Positions 30,764 to 39,708 of a stretch of DNA of 64,000 nucleotides are shown here, one piece after another. Position numbers and translations under genes: made by a program. The notes beneath the pieces were generated by a model. That model saw nothing but the letters and a program-made list of their open reading frames with translations. It was not told the DNA's origin and did not search any database. The stretch's first letter is position 1. Every line of letters starts with the position of its first letter. Source of the DNA: Algihabitans sp965233705 (lineage in GTDB: Bacteria > Pseudomonadota > Alphaproteobacteria > Kiloniellales > DSM-21159); contig CBDDTF010000004.1 in assembly GCA_965233705.1 (NCBI GenBank), positions 124,001-188,000 of the forward strand, written 5' to 3'.

Positions 30764-31591
30764 TCAGCGCGTGGCCGTCATCATGTAGTTGACCTCCAGG
30801 TCGCGCTTGGCCAGCCGCCAGCCGTCGGTCAGCGGGTTGTAGACCAGGCCGCTGGCGTCGGTCACCGACAGTCCGGCGGCGCGCAGGGCGGCGGCGGCCT
30901 CGTGCGGCTTGACGAACTTGCGCCAGTCGTGGGTGCCGGCGGGCAGCCAGCGCAGGACGTACTCGGCGCCGATCTTGGCCAGCGCCAGCGCCTTGAGCGT
31001 GCGGTTCAGGGTGGAGATCACCAGCAGGCCGCCGCTTGCGCCGCGCGTGGGGGCCGGCTCGGCGACCAGTCGGCCGCAGGTCTCCAGAAAGGCGGCCGGA
31101 TCGGCGACATGCTCGACCACCTCCAGGCTGACCACCAGGTCGAAGCGCGCGCCCTCGGCCAGCAGCGCCTCGGCGGTGGTCCGGCGGTAGGACAGGCGGC
31201 AGCCGGTCTCGGCCAGGCCCGCCGCCGCGGCGTGTCGGCGGGCGACCTCCAGCGACTCCGGGGTGGCGTCGATGCCCAGCACCTCCGCACCGAGACGGGC
31301 CAGCGGCTCGCTGATCAGACCGCCGCCGCAGCCGATGTCGACCGCCCGCAGCCCGGCCAGCGGCCGGTCGGCGTGGGGGTCGCGCCCGAAGTGGCGGCAG
31401 GCGGCGTCGCGGATGTAGGCCAGACGCGTCGGGTTCAGGCGGTGCAGCGGGCGCATCTCGCCCTCCGGGTCCCACCAGGTCTCCGCCAGGCGCCCGAACT
31501 TCGCCACCTCCTCGTCGAGCACCGAGCCGGCGCCGCCGGGCGGCGTGTCGTCGCGAACCGTGCCTGCTGCCTCTGCCTGGTTGGCTGTCAT
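30764..31591 (-). CDS. ubiG: Ubiquinone biosynthesis O-methyltransferase
   Basis: UbiG catalyses both O-methylations of ubiquinone synthesis. The 275-residue product starts MTANQAEAAGTVRDDTPP and has the family stretch VAKFGRLAETWWDPEGEMRP, the SAM loop AVDIGCGGGLISEPLARLGA, and VVSLEVVEHVADPAAFLE. The C-terminal KFVKPHEAAAALRAAGL and YNPLTDGWRLAKRDLEVNYM match UbiG. It is divergent from lysC, the usual alphaproteobacterial neighbour. The last codons lie inside a short repeat array, so the final few residues (MTATR) may vary between strains. Confidence 0.96.
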   Translation of the reverse strand: MTANQAEAAGTVRDDTPPGGAGSVLDEEVAKFGRLAETWWDPEGEMRPLHRLNPTRLAYIRDAACRHFGRDPHADRPLAGLRAVDIGCGGGLISEPLARLGAEVLGIDATPESLEVARRHAAAAGLAETGCRLSYRRTTAEALLAEGARFDLVVSLEVVEHVADPAAFLETCGRLVAEPAPTRGASGGLLVISTLNRTLKALALAKIGAEYVLRWLPAGTHDWRKFVKPHEAAAALRAAGLSVTDASGLVYNPLTDGWRLAKRDLEVNYMMTATR

Positions 31592-31895
31592 CCCGCGATC
31601 CTTGTTGAGCGCCCCCGCACAATCCCTGGGCGCGATCCCTGTGCGCGACCCCTGTGCGCGGTCCCTGGGCGCGATCCCTGTCGCCGACCCCGCACGGGCG
31701 GGGACCGCGCCGTGACAAGGCGAGGGCCGCCACCGGGGGGGCGAGGGGGTCGCTTGCTTTTTCCCCGCCTGACCAAGTATGGATAGCGCGCTTCCTCGCG
31801 GCAACCGGCCGCCTGCTCGACCGCGCCTTGCGTGCGGTCGTGCGTGGGCGGTCGCGCGAGGGGGACTTTTCCCGAACCGCGAGTCGGACTTCGCG
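31592..31895. promoter_or_regulatory. Divergent region between ubiG and lysC with a 13-base repeat
   Basis: These 304 bases hold four 13-base units of the type CGCGATCCCTGTG (31631-31682) close to ubiG, plus a T-rich patch (CTTGCTTTTTCCCC, ~31753-31766) nearer lysC. Promoters for both genes must lie here but no clear -35/-10 pair was found. No ORF is supported. Confidence 0.5.
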
Positions 31896-33119
31896 ATGGC
31901 GCGCATCGTCATGAAATTCGGCGGCACCTCGGTCGCCGATCTGGAGCGTATTCGCAGCGTGGCCGAGCGCGTGCGCGGCGAGGTGGAGGCCGGCCATCAG
32001 GTGGCGGTCGTCGTCTCGGCCATGGCCGGCGAGACCAACAAGCTGGTCGGCTGGGTGCGCGAGGCCGCGCCCCTGGCGGATCTGCGCGAGTACGATGCGG
32101 TCGTCTCCTCGGGCGAGAACGTCACCTCCGGCCTGCTGGCCCTGGTGCTGCAGGCGCAGGGGATTGCCGCGCGCTCCTGGCAGGGCTGGCAGATCCCGGT
32201 GATCACCGACGCCGCCCACGGCTCCGCGCGCATCCAGCGGATCGACACCGCGGAGCTGGACCGCCGGCTGTCCGAGGGACAGGTCGCCGTGGTCGCCGGC
32301 TTCCAGGGGCTCGAGCCCGAGCGCAACCGCGTCACCACCCTGGGGCGCGGTGGCTCCGACACCTCGGCGGTGGCCCTGGCGGCCGCGCTGGAGGCCGAGC
32401 GCTGCGACATCTACACCGACGTCGACGGCGTCTACACCAGCGATCCGCGTATCGTGGCCAAGGCGCGCAAGATCGACAGGATCACCTACGAAGAGATGTT
32501 GGAGATGGCCTCGCTGGGCGCGAAGGTGCTGCAGACGCGGTCGGTCGAAATGGCGATGAAGCATCGCGTGCGGGTGCAGGTCCGCTCCTCCTTCGCGGAG
32601 GCGCCGGGCACCCTGGTGGTGGACGAGGACGAGATCGTGGAACAGGCAGTGGTGAGCGGCGTCACCTACAGCCGCGACGAGGCGAAGATCACCCTGATGG
32701 GCGTGCCCGACCGGCCGGGCTTCGCGGCCTCGATCTTCGGGCCGCTGGCCGAGGCGGCGATCAACGTGGACATGATCGTGCAGTCGGTCTCCGGCGACGG
32801 CGAGCGCACCGACATGACCTTTACCGTGACCAAGCAGGACCTCGGCCGCGCCGTCGAGCTGCTGACCCGGCGTCAGTCCGACCTCGGCTTCGGCGAGCTG
32901 CGGCAGGACTCCGACGTGGTCAAGGTCTCGGTGATCGGCGTGGGCATGCGCAGCCACGCCGGCGTGGCGCAGCAAATGTTCAAGACCCTGGCCGACAGGG
33001 GCATCAACATCCAGGTCATCTCGACCTCGGAGATCAAGGTCAGCGTCCTGATTTCCGAGGCCTACACCGAGCTGGCGCTGCGCAGCCTGCACACGGCCTA
33101 CGGCCTCGACGCCGCGTAA
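31896..33119 (+). CDS. lysC: Aspartate kinase (housekeeping)
   Basis: This 407-residue enzyme phosphorylates aspartate for lysine, threonine and methionine synthesis. It starts MARIVMKFGGTSVADLERIR and contains TLGRGGSDTSAVALAAAL and CDIYTDVDGVYTSDPRIVAKA. Two C-terminal ACT domains (residues ~265-400) have LMGVPDRPGFAASIFGPLAE and GVGMRSHAGVAQQMFKTLAD. It is the standard feedback-regulated form, distinct from the ectoine-operon kinase at 2.5 kb. ptsP lies 123 bases downstream, a conserved pairing in alphaproteobacteria. Confidence 0.97.
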   Translation: MARIVMKFGGTSVADLERIRSVAERVRGEVEAGHQVAVVVSAMAGETNKLVGWVREAAPLADLREYDAVVSSGENVTSGLLALVLQAQGIAARSWQGWQIPVITDAAHGSARIQRIDTAELDRRLSEGQVAVVAGFQGLEPERNRVTTLGRGGSDTSAVALAAALEAERCDIYTDVDGVYTSDPRIVAKARKIDRITYEEMLEMASLGAKVLQTRSVEMAMKHRVRVQVRSSFAEAPGTLVVDEDEIVEQAVVSGVTYSRDEAKITLMGVPDRPGFAASIFGPLAEAAINVDMIVQSVSGDGERTDMTFTVTKQDLGRAVELLTRRQSDLGFGELRQDSDVVKVSVIGVGMRSHAGVAQQMFKTLADRGINIQVISTSEIKVSVLISEAYTELALRSLHTAYGLDAA

Positions 33120-33242
33120 CGAGGCGCGGCCGAAGCCGTCGGCAAGAACGGCTGGTCGCGAAGGGGGCAGCGCGTCGCCGCGCCGGCAGGCGGTTCGGCG
33201 GGGCAATCCGGCAGGGCGGTCCGGAAGGGAGAACCAGAGGGA

Positions 33243-35519
33243 ATGACGCCGCCGCAGACAGTGGGCTGGGCCGGCTCGCGCCGTCTCCTGCGCCAGCTGC
33301 GCGACCTGATGAAGGCCGGCGGCACGGTGCAGGAGCGACTCGACCGCACCGTCGCGCTGATCGCCGACGACATGGTGGCGGAGGTCTGCTCCTTCTACCT
33401 GTTGCGCGCCGGCGAGGTGCTGGAGCTCTATGCCACCAAGGGGCTGCGCCCCGAGGCGGTGCACCGCACGCGGTTGCGCCTGGGCCAGGGCATCGTCGGC
33501 GACATCGCCGCCAACGCCCGGCCGCTCAACCTGCCCGACGCCCAGGCCCACCCGAACTTCGCCTACCGCCCGGAGACCGGCGAGGAGATCTATCACTCCA
33601 TGCTCGGCGTGCCGGTGATGCGCGACGGCCGCGTGCTGGGCGTGCTGGCGGTGCAGAACCGCACCTCGCGCCACTACGGCGAGGAGGAAGTGGAGACGCT
33701 GGAGACCGTCGCCATGGTGCTGGCCGAGCTGATCGGCTCGGGCGAGCTGGGCGGCGCCGTCGGCAGCGGCTCGCTCGACAGCTCCCAGACCCTACCGGCG
33801 CGCTTCGGCGGGGTGGTGCTCAACGAGGGGCTGGCGATCGGCCGCGTGGCGCTGCACGAGCGCGGCATCGTCATCCGCCAGGTGGTGGCCGAGGACCCGG
33901 CGGGGGAGCTGCAGCGGGTCGACGCCGCGCTGACCGCCATGCTGGGCCAGCTCGACGACCTGCTGGCGCGCGACGAGCTGTCCGACGGCGGCGAGCACCA
34001 GGAGGTGCTGGAGACCTATCGCATGTTCGCCGCCGACCGCGGCTGGGTCGAGCGCATCCGCGAGCAGGTGCGTGGCGGCCTGTCGGCCGAGGCGGCGGTG
34101 CAGCGGGTGCAGAACGACCTGCGCACCCGCATGAACCGGGCGAAGGACCCCTACCTGCGCGAGCGCTACAGCGACTTCGAGGATCTCGGCAACCGTCTGC
34201 TGCACCACCTGCTGGGCAGCGCCGGCACGGCCGAGGACGGCGACCTGCCGGAGGACACGGTGCTGCTGGCGCGCAGCCTGGGGCCGGCCGACCTGCTCGA
34301 CTACGACACCGCCAAGCTGAAGGCGGTGGTGCTGGAGGAGGGCTCGCCCACCGCCCATGTGGCGATCGTCGCACGCGCGCTCGGCATTCCCATGGTCGGG
34401 CGCTGCCGCGACATCCTGGCCCGCGCCCGTCAGGGCGACACCGTGGTGGTCGACGGCGTCAGCGGGCAGGTGCTGCTGCGCCCGCGCCTGGGCATCCGCG
34501 AGTCCTTCCTCGAGGCGATCCGCGTTGCCGAGGAGCGGCGCCAGCTCTTCGCCGCCACCCGCGACCTGCCGGCGGTGACCAGCGACGGCGTGCGGATCAG
34601 CCTGCAGATCAACGCCGGCCTGCTGGTCGACCTGCCGCAGCTCCAGGCCAGCGGCGCCGAGGGCATCGGGCTGTACCGCACCGAGGTGCCCTTCATGGTG
34701 CGCGACTCCTTCCCCGACGTGGCGGCGCAGACCGAGCTCTACGCGCGGGTGCTCGACCAGGCCGAGGGCAAGCCGGTCACCTTCCGCACCCTCGACATCG
34801 GCGGCGACAAGGCGCTGCCCTACTGGGGCGGCACCGAGGACGAGAACCCCTCGATGGGCTGGCGGGCGATCCGCATCGGGCTCGACCGGCCGGCCATGCT
34901 GCGCCAGCAGCTCCGCGCCCTGGTGCGCGCGGCCGGCGGTCGCGAGCTGCGGGTGATGTTCCCGATGATCGCCGAGGTCAGCGAGTTCGTCCGCGCCAAG
35001 CACCTGCTGGAGCGCGAGGTGGCGCAGCAGAGGGCGGCCGGCGGCCAGGTGCCGACGCGGGTCGAGAGCGGGGTGATGCTGGAGGTGCCGGCCCTGGCCT
35101 GGCAGCTTCCCGTGCTGTTCGACCTGGTCGACTTCGTCTCGGTCGGCTCCAACGACCTGTTCCAGTTCCTCTTCGCCTCCGACCGCGGCAATCCCCGGCT
35201 GGCGCGGCGCTACGACATCCTCTCGCCGCCGGCCCTGTCCTTCCTGCTCAGCCTGACGCGACAGGCCGACGCCGCCGGCGTGCGCCTGTCGCTCTGCGGC
35301 GAGGCGGCCGGCCATCCGCTGGAGGCCATGGCGCTGGTCGGCGCCGGCTTTCGCATCCTGTCGATGCCGCCCAGCGGCATCGGCCCGGTCAAGCTGATGC
35401 TGCGCTCGCTCGAGCTAGCGCCGCTGCGCGCCTACCTGGAGCATCTGACGCGGCTGCCGCATGCCAGCGTGCGCGGGCTGCTGCGGGGCTATGCGCGCGA
35501 TCGCGGGGTGGTGATCTGA
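33243..35519 (+). CDS. ptsP: PTS-Ntr enzyme I (phosphoenolpyruvate--protein phosphotransferase)
   Basis: The 758-residue protein has an N-terminal GAF domain (residues ~20-165, with GLRPEAVHRTRLRLGQGIVG and MLGVPVMRDGRVLGVLAVQN). An enzyme I module follows, with the phospho-accepting His372 in GSPTAHVAIVARALGIPMVG and the PEP-binding barrel (LYRTEVPFM, PVTFRTLDIGGDKALPYW, MFPMIAEVSEF, FVSVGSNDLFQF, LCGEAAGHPL). It feeds the nitrogen PTS (NPr, EIIA-Ntr), a regulatory phosphorelay that links nitrogen and potassium status, and its GAF domain senses glutamine in related species. The start is ATG at 33243. Confidence 0.96.
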   Translation: MTPPQTVGWAGSRRLLRQLRDLMKAGGTVQERLDRTVALIADDMVAEVCSFYLLRAGEVLELYATKGLRPEAVHRTRLRLGQGIVGDIAANARPLNLPDAQAHPNFAYRPETGEEIYHSMLGVPVMRDGRVLGVLAVQNRTSRHYGEEEVETLETVAMVLAELIGSGELGGAVGSGSLDSSQTLPARFGGVVLNEGLAIGRVALHERGIVIRQVVAEDPAGELQRVDAALTAMLGQLDDLLARDELSDGGEHQEVLETYRMFAADRGWVERIREQVRGGLSAEAAVQRVQNDLRTRMNRAKDPYLRERYSDFEDLGNRLLHHLLGSAGTAEDGDLPEDTVLLARSLGPADLLDYDTAKLKAVVLEEGSPTAHVAIVARALGIPMVGRCRDILARARQGDTVVVDGVSGQVLLRPRLGIRESFLEAIRVAEERRQLFAATRDLPAVTSDGVRISLQINAGLLVDLPQLQASGAEGIGLYRTEVPFMVRDSFPDVAAQTELYARVLDQAEGKPVTFRTLDIGGDKALPYWGGTEDENPSMGWRAIRIGLDRPAMLRQQLRALVRAAGGRELRVMFPMIAEVSEFVRAKHLLEREVAQQRAAGGQVPTRVESGVMLEVPALAWQLPVLFDLVDFVSVGSNDLFQFLFASDRGNPRLARRYDILSPPALSFLLSLTRQADAAGVRLSLCGEAAGHPLEAMALVGAGFRILSMPPSGIGPVKLMLRSLELAPLRAYLEHLTRLPHASVRGLLRGYARDRGVVI

Positions 35520-35683
35520 GCCCGCCGCACGCCGGTGGCGCGCGTCTTGTTCGATTTGCCGCGCGGACGCAGAATTTGCTAACTCTGGACCGACGACAGT
35601 AGGGGCGGGCGGCGTATGCCGCCTGTGTCGCATTTGCCAGGGCACCGACGGCCGTCGGAACCGGTGCCGCATAAGGATCGAAC

Positions 35684-37030
35684 ATGTCCGAACGCGCACG
35701 CGGAGAGGATCTCCGCGAGGGCTTTGACCTAGAGGAGCGTCCGCAGCGCGAGAGCGTCGGCGCCATGCTGGCGCGTGCGCGCCTGGAGCTGGGCCAGGAA
35801 CTCGCCGACGTCGCCGCCAACCTGCGCATCCGCCGCGTTTATCTGGAGGCGATCGAGGAGGGGCGCTATGCCGAGCTGCCCGGCGCCACCTATGCCGTCG
35901 GTTTCGTGCGCTCCTACGCCGACTATCTGGGGCTGGACCCCGACTTCCTGGTCGAACGCTTCAAGTCGGAGATCGCCGGACTGGAGCGCCAGCAGGCGTT
36001 GCAGTTCCCGGCGCCCAAGCCGGAGGGTCGCATTCCCGGCGGCGCGCTGGTGGTGATCTCCCTGCTGTTGATCGCACTGGCCTACGGCGGTTGGTACTAC
36101 GCGCGCGAGAACCGGCTGCTCGACACGCTGCTGCCCCAGGAGGGCGAGCTGCCCAGTGCCGAGGTGCCGGACGCCCCGGAAACCTCCGACACCCGGGCCC
36201 CGGGCACGAGCGCGCCCCGATCCGAGGTCGCCCCGGTCGGGCCGCCGCCCGAGCAGGTGGCCGAGGCGCTGCAGGAGGACGCGACGCCGCAGGACCCGCC
36301 GACGCCCCAATCGTCGGCCGCCGACGCCGACGTCCAGGTCTTCACCGAGGGGCTGGTCGAGGCGGAGGAGCAGCCGCTGGTCGAAACGCCCGAGCCGCCG
36401 CTGATCCCGGCCGAGGAGGGCGCGCAACCCGCGGCTCCGCGGACGGCCCCGGTCTCGCAGTCGGTTCCGACCGCCGAGACCGTCGGACCGCCGGCGCGGC
36501 CCGAGACGGCGGCGCCGGCGGGGGCCGAGCCGGCGGCCGAAGCCACGCCGGAACGCGCCGCCGAGGCCGGCGCCGAGACCGCCGCGCGGGCCGCGGGCGA
36601 GGTGGCCGAGCCGGCCGGCGCGCCGGCCGCCGCCGACGGCCGGGCGGAGATCGCCGCGGCCGCCACCGAGACGATGGAGCCCGACATTCCCGCCGCGCCG
36701 GAGCTGCCCAGCGTGGTGGCCGAGGCGACCGGCCGGGTCTACGGCGCCGGCAACGCGGACTCGCGCATCACGCTGAAGGCCACCGCCGATTCCTGGGTTC
36801 AGGTGCGCAGCGCCGACGACAACCTGCTGATCACCCGCGTGCTGCGCGCCGGCGACGTCTACCGCGTGCCGAACCAGGAGGGGCTGACCCTGGAGACCGG
36901 CAACGCCGGCGGCCTGGAGATCGCGGTCGACGGCCGCACGGTGCCCTCGCTGGGCCGGCCCGGCGACGTGCTGCGCGGCGTCGCGCTGGAGCCGCAGGCG
37001 CTGCTCGCCGGGCGTCCGGCGGCGCAGTAG
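35684..37030 (+). CDS. RodZ-like helix-turn-helix membrane protein
   Basis: The 448-residue protein has an N-terminal HTH_25 domain (residues ~25-95, GAMLARARLELGQELADVAA; IRRVYLEAIEEGRYAELPGA; VGFVRSYADYLGLDPDFLV). One membrane helix lies at ~120-143 (GGALVVISLLLIALAYGGWY), then a long Glu/Pro/Ala-rich linker (~155-345) and a C-terminal DUF4115 domain (~360-445, ITLKATADSWVQVRSADDNL). This is the RodZ architecture. RodZ links MreB to the cell wall, but alphaproteobacterial versions upstream of ispG are less studied. No stray stop or frameshift was seen. Confidence 0.88.
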   Translation: MSERARGEDLREGFDLEERPQRESVGAMLARARLELGQELADVAANLRIRRVYLEAIEEGRYAELPGATYAVGFVRSYADYLGLDPDFLVERFKSEIAGLERQQALQFPAPKPEGRIPGGALVVISLLLIALAYGGWYYARENRLLDTLLPQEGELPSAEVPDAPETSDTRAPGTSAPRSEVAPVGPPPEQVAEALQEDATPQDPPTPQSSAADADVQVFTEGLVEAEEQPLVETPEPPLIPAEEGAQPAAPRTAPVSQSVPTAETVGPPARPETAAPAGAEPAAEATPERAAEAGAETAARAAGEVAEPAGAPAAADGRAEIAAAATETMEPDIPAAPELPSVVAEATGRVYGAGNADSRITLKATADSWVQVRSADDNLLITRVLRAGDVYRVPNQEGLTLETGNAGGLEIAVDGRTVPSLGRPGDVLRGVALEPQALLAGRPAAQ

Positions 37031-37149
37031 GCCCGGGGGCGCTTCGGCCGGCGCGGAGGTCGGCGCGGCTTGAAGAAAGCCGCGGGGGGCGGCATTTTGC
37101 ACGCAAGCGGCGCGGGTTTGCCGCGGCTGCCAACGCAAGGGAGCAGGCG

Positions 37150-38280
37150 ATGTCGGCGGTCCGACCCTATCGAGAGATCCTTCGGCGCAAGTCGCGCCAG
37201 ATCCATGTCGGCAAGGTGCCGGTCGGCGGCGACGCGCCGATCTCGGTGCAGTCGATGACCAACACCCCGACCACCGACGTGTCGGCGACGATCGAGCAGA
37301 TCCGCCGGCTGGAGGTCGCGGGGGCGGACATCGTGCGCGTCTCCGTGCCCGATCAGGAGTCCAGCGCGGCCCTCAAGGAGATCATCTCCGAGGTGACCGT
37401 GCCGGTGGTCGCCGACATCCACTTCCACTACAAGCGCGGCATCGAGGCGGCCGAGGCCGGCGCCGCCTGCCTGCGCATCAACCCGGGCAACATCGGCAGC
37501 CGCGCGCGGGTGCGCGAGGTGGTCAAGGCGGCGCGCGACAACGGCTGCTCGATCCGTATCGGCGTCAACGCCGGCTCGCTCGAGCGCGAGCTGCTGGAGC
37601 GCTACGGCGAGCCCTGCCCCGAGGCCATGGTCGAGTCCGCGCTCAATCACGCCAAGTATCTGGAAGACGAGGATTTCTTCGAGTTCAAGATTTCGGTCAA
37701 GGCCTCCGATGTGTTCCTCGCCGTGGCCGCCTACCAGGGGCTTGCCGAAGCCTGCGACTACCCGCTGCACATCGGCGTGACCGAGGCCGGCGGCCTGCGC
37801 TCGGGCACGGTGAAGTCGTCGATCGGCCTGGGCATGCTGCTCTGGTCCGGCATCGGCGACACCATCCGCGTCTCCCTCTCGGCCGAGCCGGAGGAGGAGG
37901 TCAAGGTCGGCTTCGAGATGCTTAAGGCGCTGGGCCTGCGCCACCGCGGCGTCAACGTCATCTCCTGCCCCTCCTGCGCGCGCCAGCAGTTCGACGTGAT
38001 CGAGACGGTCAAGGTGCTGGAGCAGCGCCTGGCCCACATCGCCACGCCGATGACCGTTTCCGTGATCGGCTGCGTGGTCAACGGCCCGGGCGAGGCGACG
38101 ATGACCGACCTGGGCTTCACCGGCGGCGGCAAGGGCACCCACCAGGTCTACGTCGGCGGCGTGCCGCACCACCGCCTGAAGGACGCCAACATCGTCGATC
38201 ATCTGGTCGAGCTGGTCGAGCAGAAGGCCGCCGAGATCGAGGCCCAGAAGGCCCGCGACGAGGCCGAGGCGGCCGAGTGA
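37150..38280 (+). CDS. ispG: 4-hydroxy-3-methylbut-2-en-1-yl diphosphate synthase
   Basis: IspG carries out the penultimate step of the non-mevalonate isoprenoid pathway using a [4Fe-4S] cluster. The 376-residue product has PISVQSMTNTPTTDV, ADIVRVSVPDQES, ADIHFHYKRGIEAAEAGA and the cluster cysteines in ISCPSCARQQFD and IGCVVNGPGEA. The start is ATG at 37150, after GGAGCAGGCG. It follows the RodZ-like gene by 119 bases, the same order as in many alphaproteobacteria, and its last ~15 residues are Glu/Ala/Lys-rich. Confidence 0.97.
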   Translation: MSAVRPYREILRRKSRQIHVGKVPVGGDAPISVQSMTNTPTTDVSATIEQIRRLEVAGADIVRVSVPDQESSAALKEIISEVTVPVVADIHFHYKRGIEAAEAGAACLRINPGNIGSRARVREVVKAARDNGCSIRIGVNAGSLERELLERYGEPCPEAMVESALNHAKYLEDEDFFEFKISVKASDVFLAVAAYQGLAEACDYPLHIGVTEAGGLRSGTVKSSIGLGMLLWSGIGDTIRVSLSAEPEEEVKVGFEMLKALGLRHRGVNVISCPSCARQQFDVIETVKVLEQRLAHIATPMTVSVIGCVVNGPGEATMTDLGFTGGGKGTHQVYVGGVPHHRLKDANIVDHLVELVEQKAAEIEAQKARDEAEAAE

Positions 38281-38388
38281 GCGGCGGCCTGTCACACGCG
38301 GTCCCCACGGCGAGGGGCGCGCCGGGGTCTGCCATAGCTGTCTTCCGGCACGACCGGCCCGTCGCCCGCCCTTAGCGGGGGCGCCGCT

Positions 38389-39708
38389 ATGGCCGGGTCC
38401 CTGCCCCGTTCCGACTGCCCGCCCGACGCCGGGCGCGCCGAAGCGGCCGCCCTGCCGCTTGACGATCTGCTGGTGGTCGGAGTCAATCACCGCAGCGCTT
38501 CGGCCGAGCTGCGCAACCGCCTCTACGTCGAGGAGGAGGAGCAGCCGGCCCGCCTGGCCGAGCTGGCCGCGGCCGGGATCGCGCCGGTGCTGATCCTGTG
38601 CACCTGCGACCGGGTCGAGATCGCCACCAGCGCGCCGGGCGCCTTGCCGGCCGCGCTGGCCGCGCGGCTGGCCACCTGGAGCGGAACGGCGCCGGAGGCG
38701 CTGCGCGAGCTGATGACGGTGCGCCGCGGGGCGGCCGCGGCGCGCCACCTCTTCGCGGTGACCGCCTCGCTGGACAGCCAGGTGGTCGGCGAGCCGCAGG
38801 TGCTGGGCCAGGTCAAGGCGGCGCACAAGCGCGCCGCCGCCGCCGGCCTCGCGGGCGGGCTGCTGGAGCGCTGTCTGCAGGCGGCCTACGCCGCCGCCAA
38901 GCGGGTGCGCAGCGAGACGGCGCTGGGCCAGCGGCCGGTCACCCTGGCGGCCTCGGCCCTGCAGGTGGCCCGCCAGGTTCACGGCGAGCTGACGCGCAGC
39001 CGGGCGCTGCTGCTCGGGCTGGGCGAGATCGGCGAGCTGCTGGCCGAGGAGCTGCAGCTCGCCGGGGTGGCCGAGCTGGCGGTGATGCACCCGGTCGACC
39101 GCCGGGCCGAGCGCGCCGCGCAGCGCCTGGGCTGCCACCGCCGGCCCTGGGGCGAGCTGGCCGACGCCCTGGCCGGCGCCGACATCGTGGTCTCCGCCTT
39201 GGGTGGCACCGACTACCAGCTCGACCGCGCCCTGCTGGCCGCGGCCTTGAAGGCGCGCCGGCGCAAGCCGATCTTTGTCGTCGACGCCGCCATTCCCGGC
39301 GACGTCGCCCCCGACGCCGCCGAGCTGGACGACGTCTTCCTTTACGACCTGGACGACCTGGAGGGGTTGGCCCGGCGCGGCAAGGAGGAACGCGAGGCGG
39401 TGGCGGGCGCCGCCTGGGCGATCGTCGAGGCGGAGCTGGCCGCTTTCCTGCGCCAGCACGCCGAGCGCGCCGCGGTGCCGGCCGTCGCGGCGTTGCGCCG
39501 GCGCTTCGAGGCCCTGCGGGCGGAGGTGCTGGCCAGTGGTGTCAGCGACCCCGAGGAGGCGACGCGGCTGCTGATCAACCGCCTGCTGCATGCGCCGAGC
39601 GAGGCGCTGCGCGCGGCCGCGGCGGAGGGCAACGACGCCCGCGATCTGGAAGTGTTGCTGGCCCGGCTGTTCCGGCTGGACGAGAGCGAGAACGAGGACG
39701 AAGCGTGA
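38389..39708 (+). CDS. hemA: Glutamyl-tRNA reductase
   Basis: This NADPH enzyme reduces glutamyl-tRNA to glutamate-1-semialdehyde, the first step of C5-route heme synthesis. The 439-residue protein has LVVGVNHRSASAELRNRL and the catalytic-cysteine region ILCTCDRVEIA (family consensus STCNR). It also has SLDSQVVGEPQVLGQVKAA and an NADP domain with LLLGLGEIGELLAEE. The Asp and Thr/Cys changes around the nucleophile differ from consensus, but a cysteine is kept at that position. Alphaproteobacteria more often use ALA synthase (also called hemA), so a C5-route enzyme is worth noting. It overlaps prfA by four bases (GTGA). Confidence 0.9.
   Translation: MAGSLPRSDCPPDAGRAEAAALPLDDLLVVGVNHRSASAELRNRLYVEEEEQPARLAELAAAGIAPVLILCTCDRVEIATSAPGALPAALAARLATWSGTAPEALRELMTVRRGAAAARHLFAVTASLDSQVVGEPQVLGQVKAAHKRAAAAGLAGGLLERCLQAAYAAAKRVRSETALGQRPVTLAASALQVARQVHGELTRSRALLLGLGEIGELLAEELQLAGVAELAVMHPVDRRAERAAQRLGCHRRPWGELADALAGADIVVSALGGTDYQLDRALLAAALKARRRKPIFVVDAAIPGDVAPDAAELDDVFLYDLDDLEGLARRGKEEREAVAGAAWAIVEAELAAFLRQHAERAAVPAVAALRRRFEALRAEVLASGVSDPEEATRLLINRLLHAPSEALRAAAAEGNDARDLEVLLARLFRLDESENEDEA

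Noticed and set aside
31832..35602. A 1256-codon plus-strand frame over lysC and ptsP
   Set aside because: It is the +1 shadow of two well-recognised genes and shows the Arg/Gly-rich composition of a non-coding frame.
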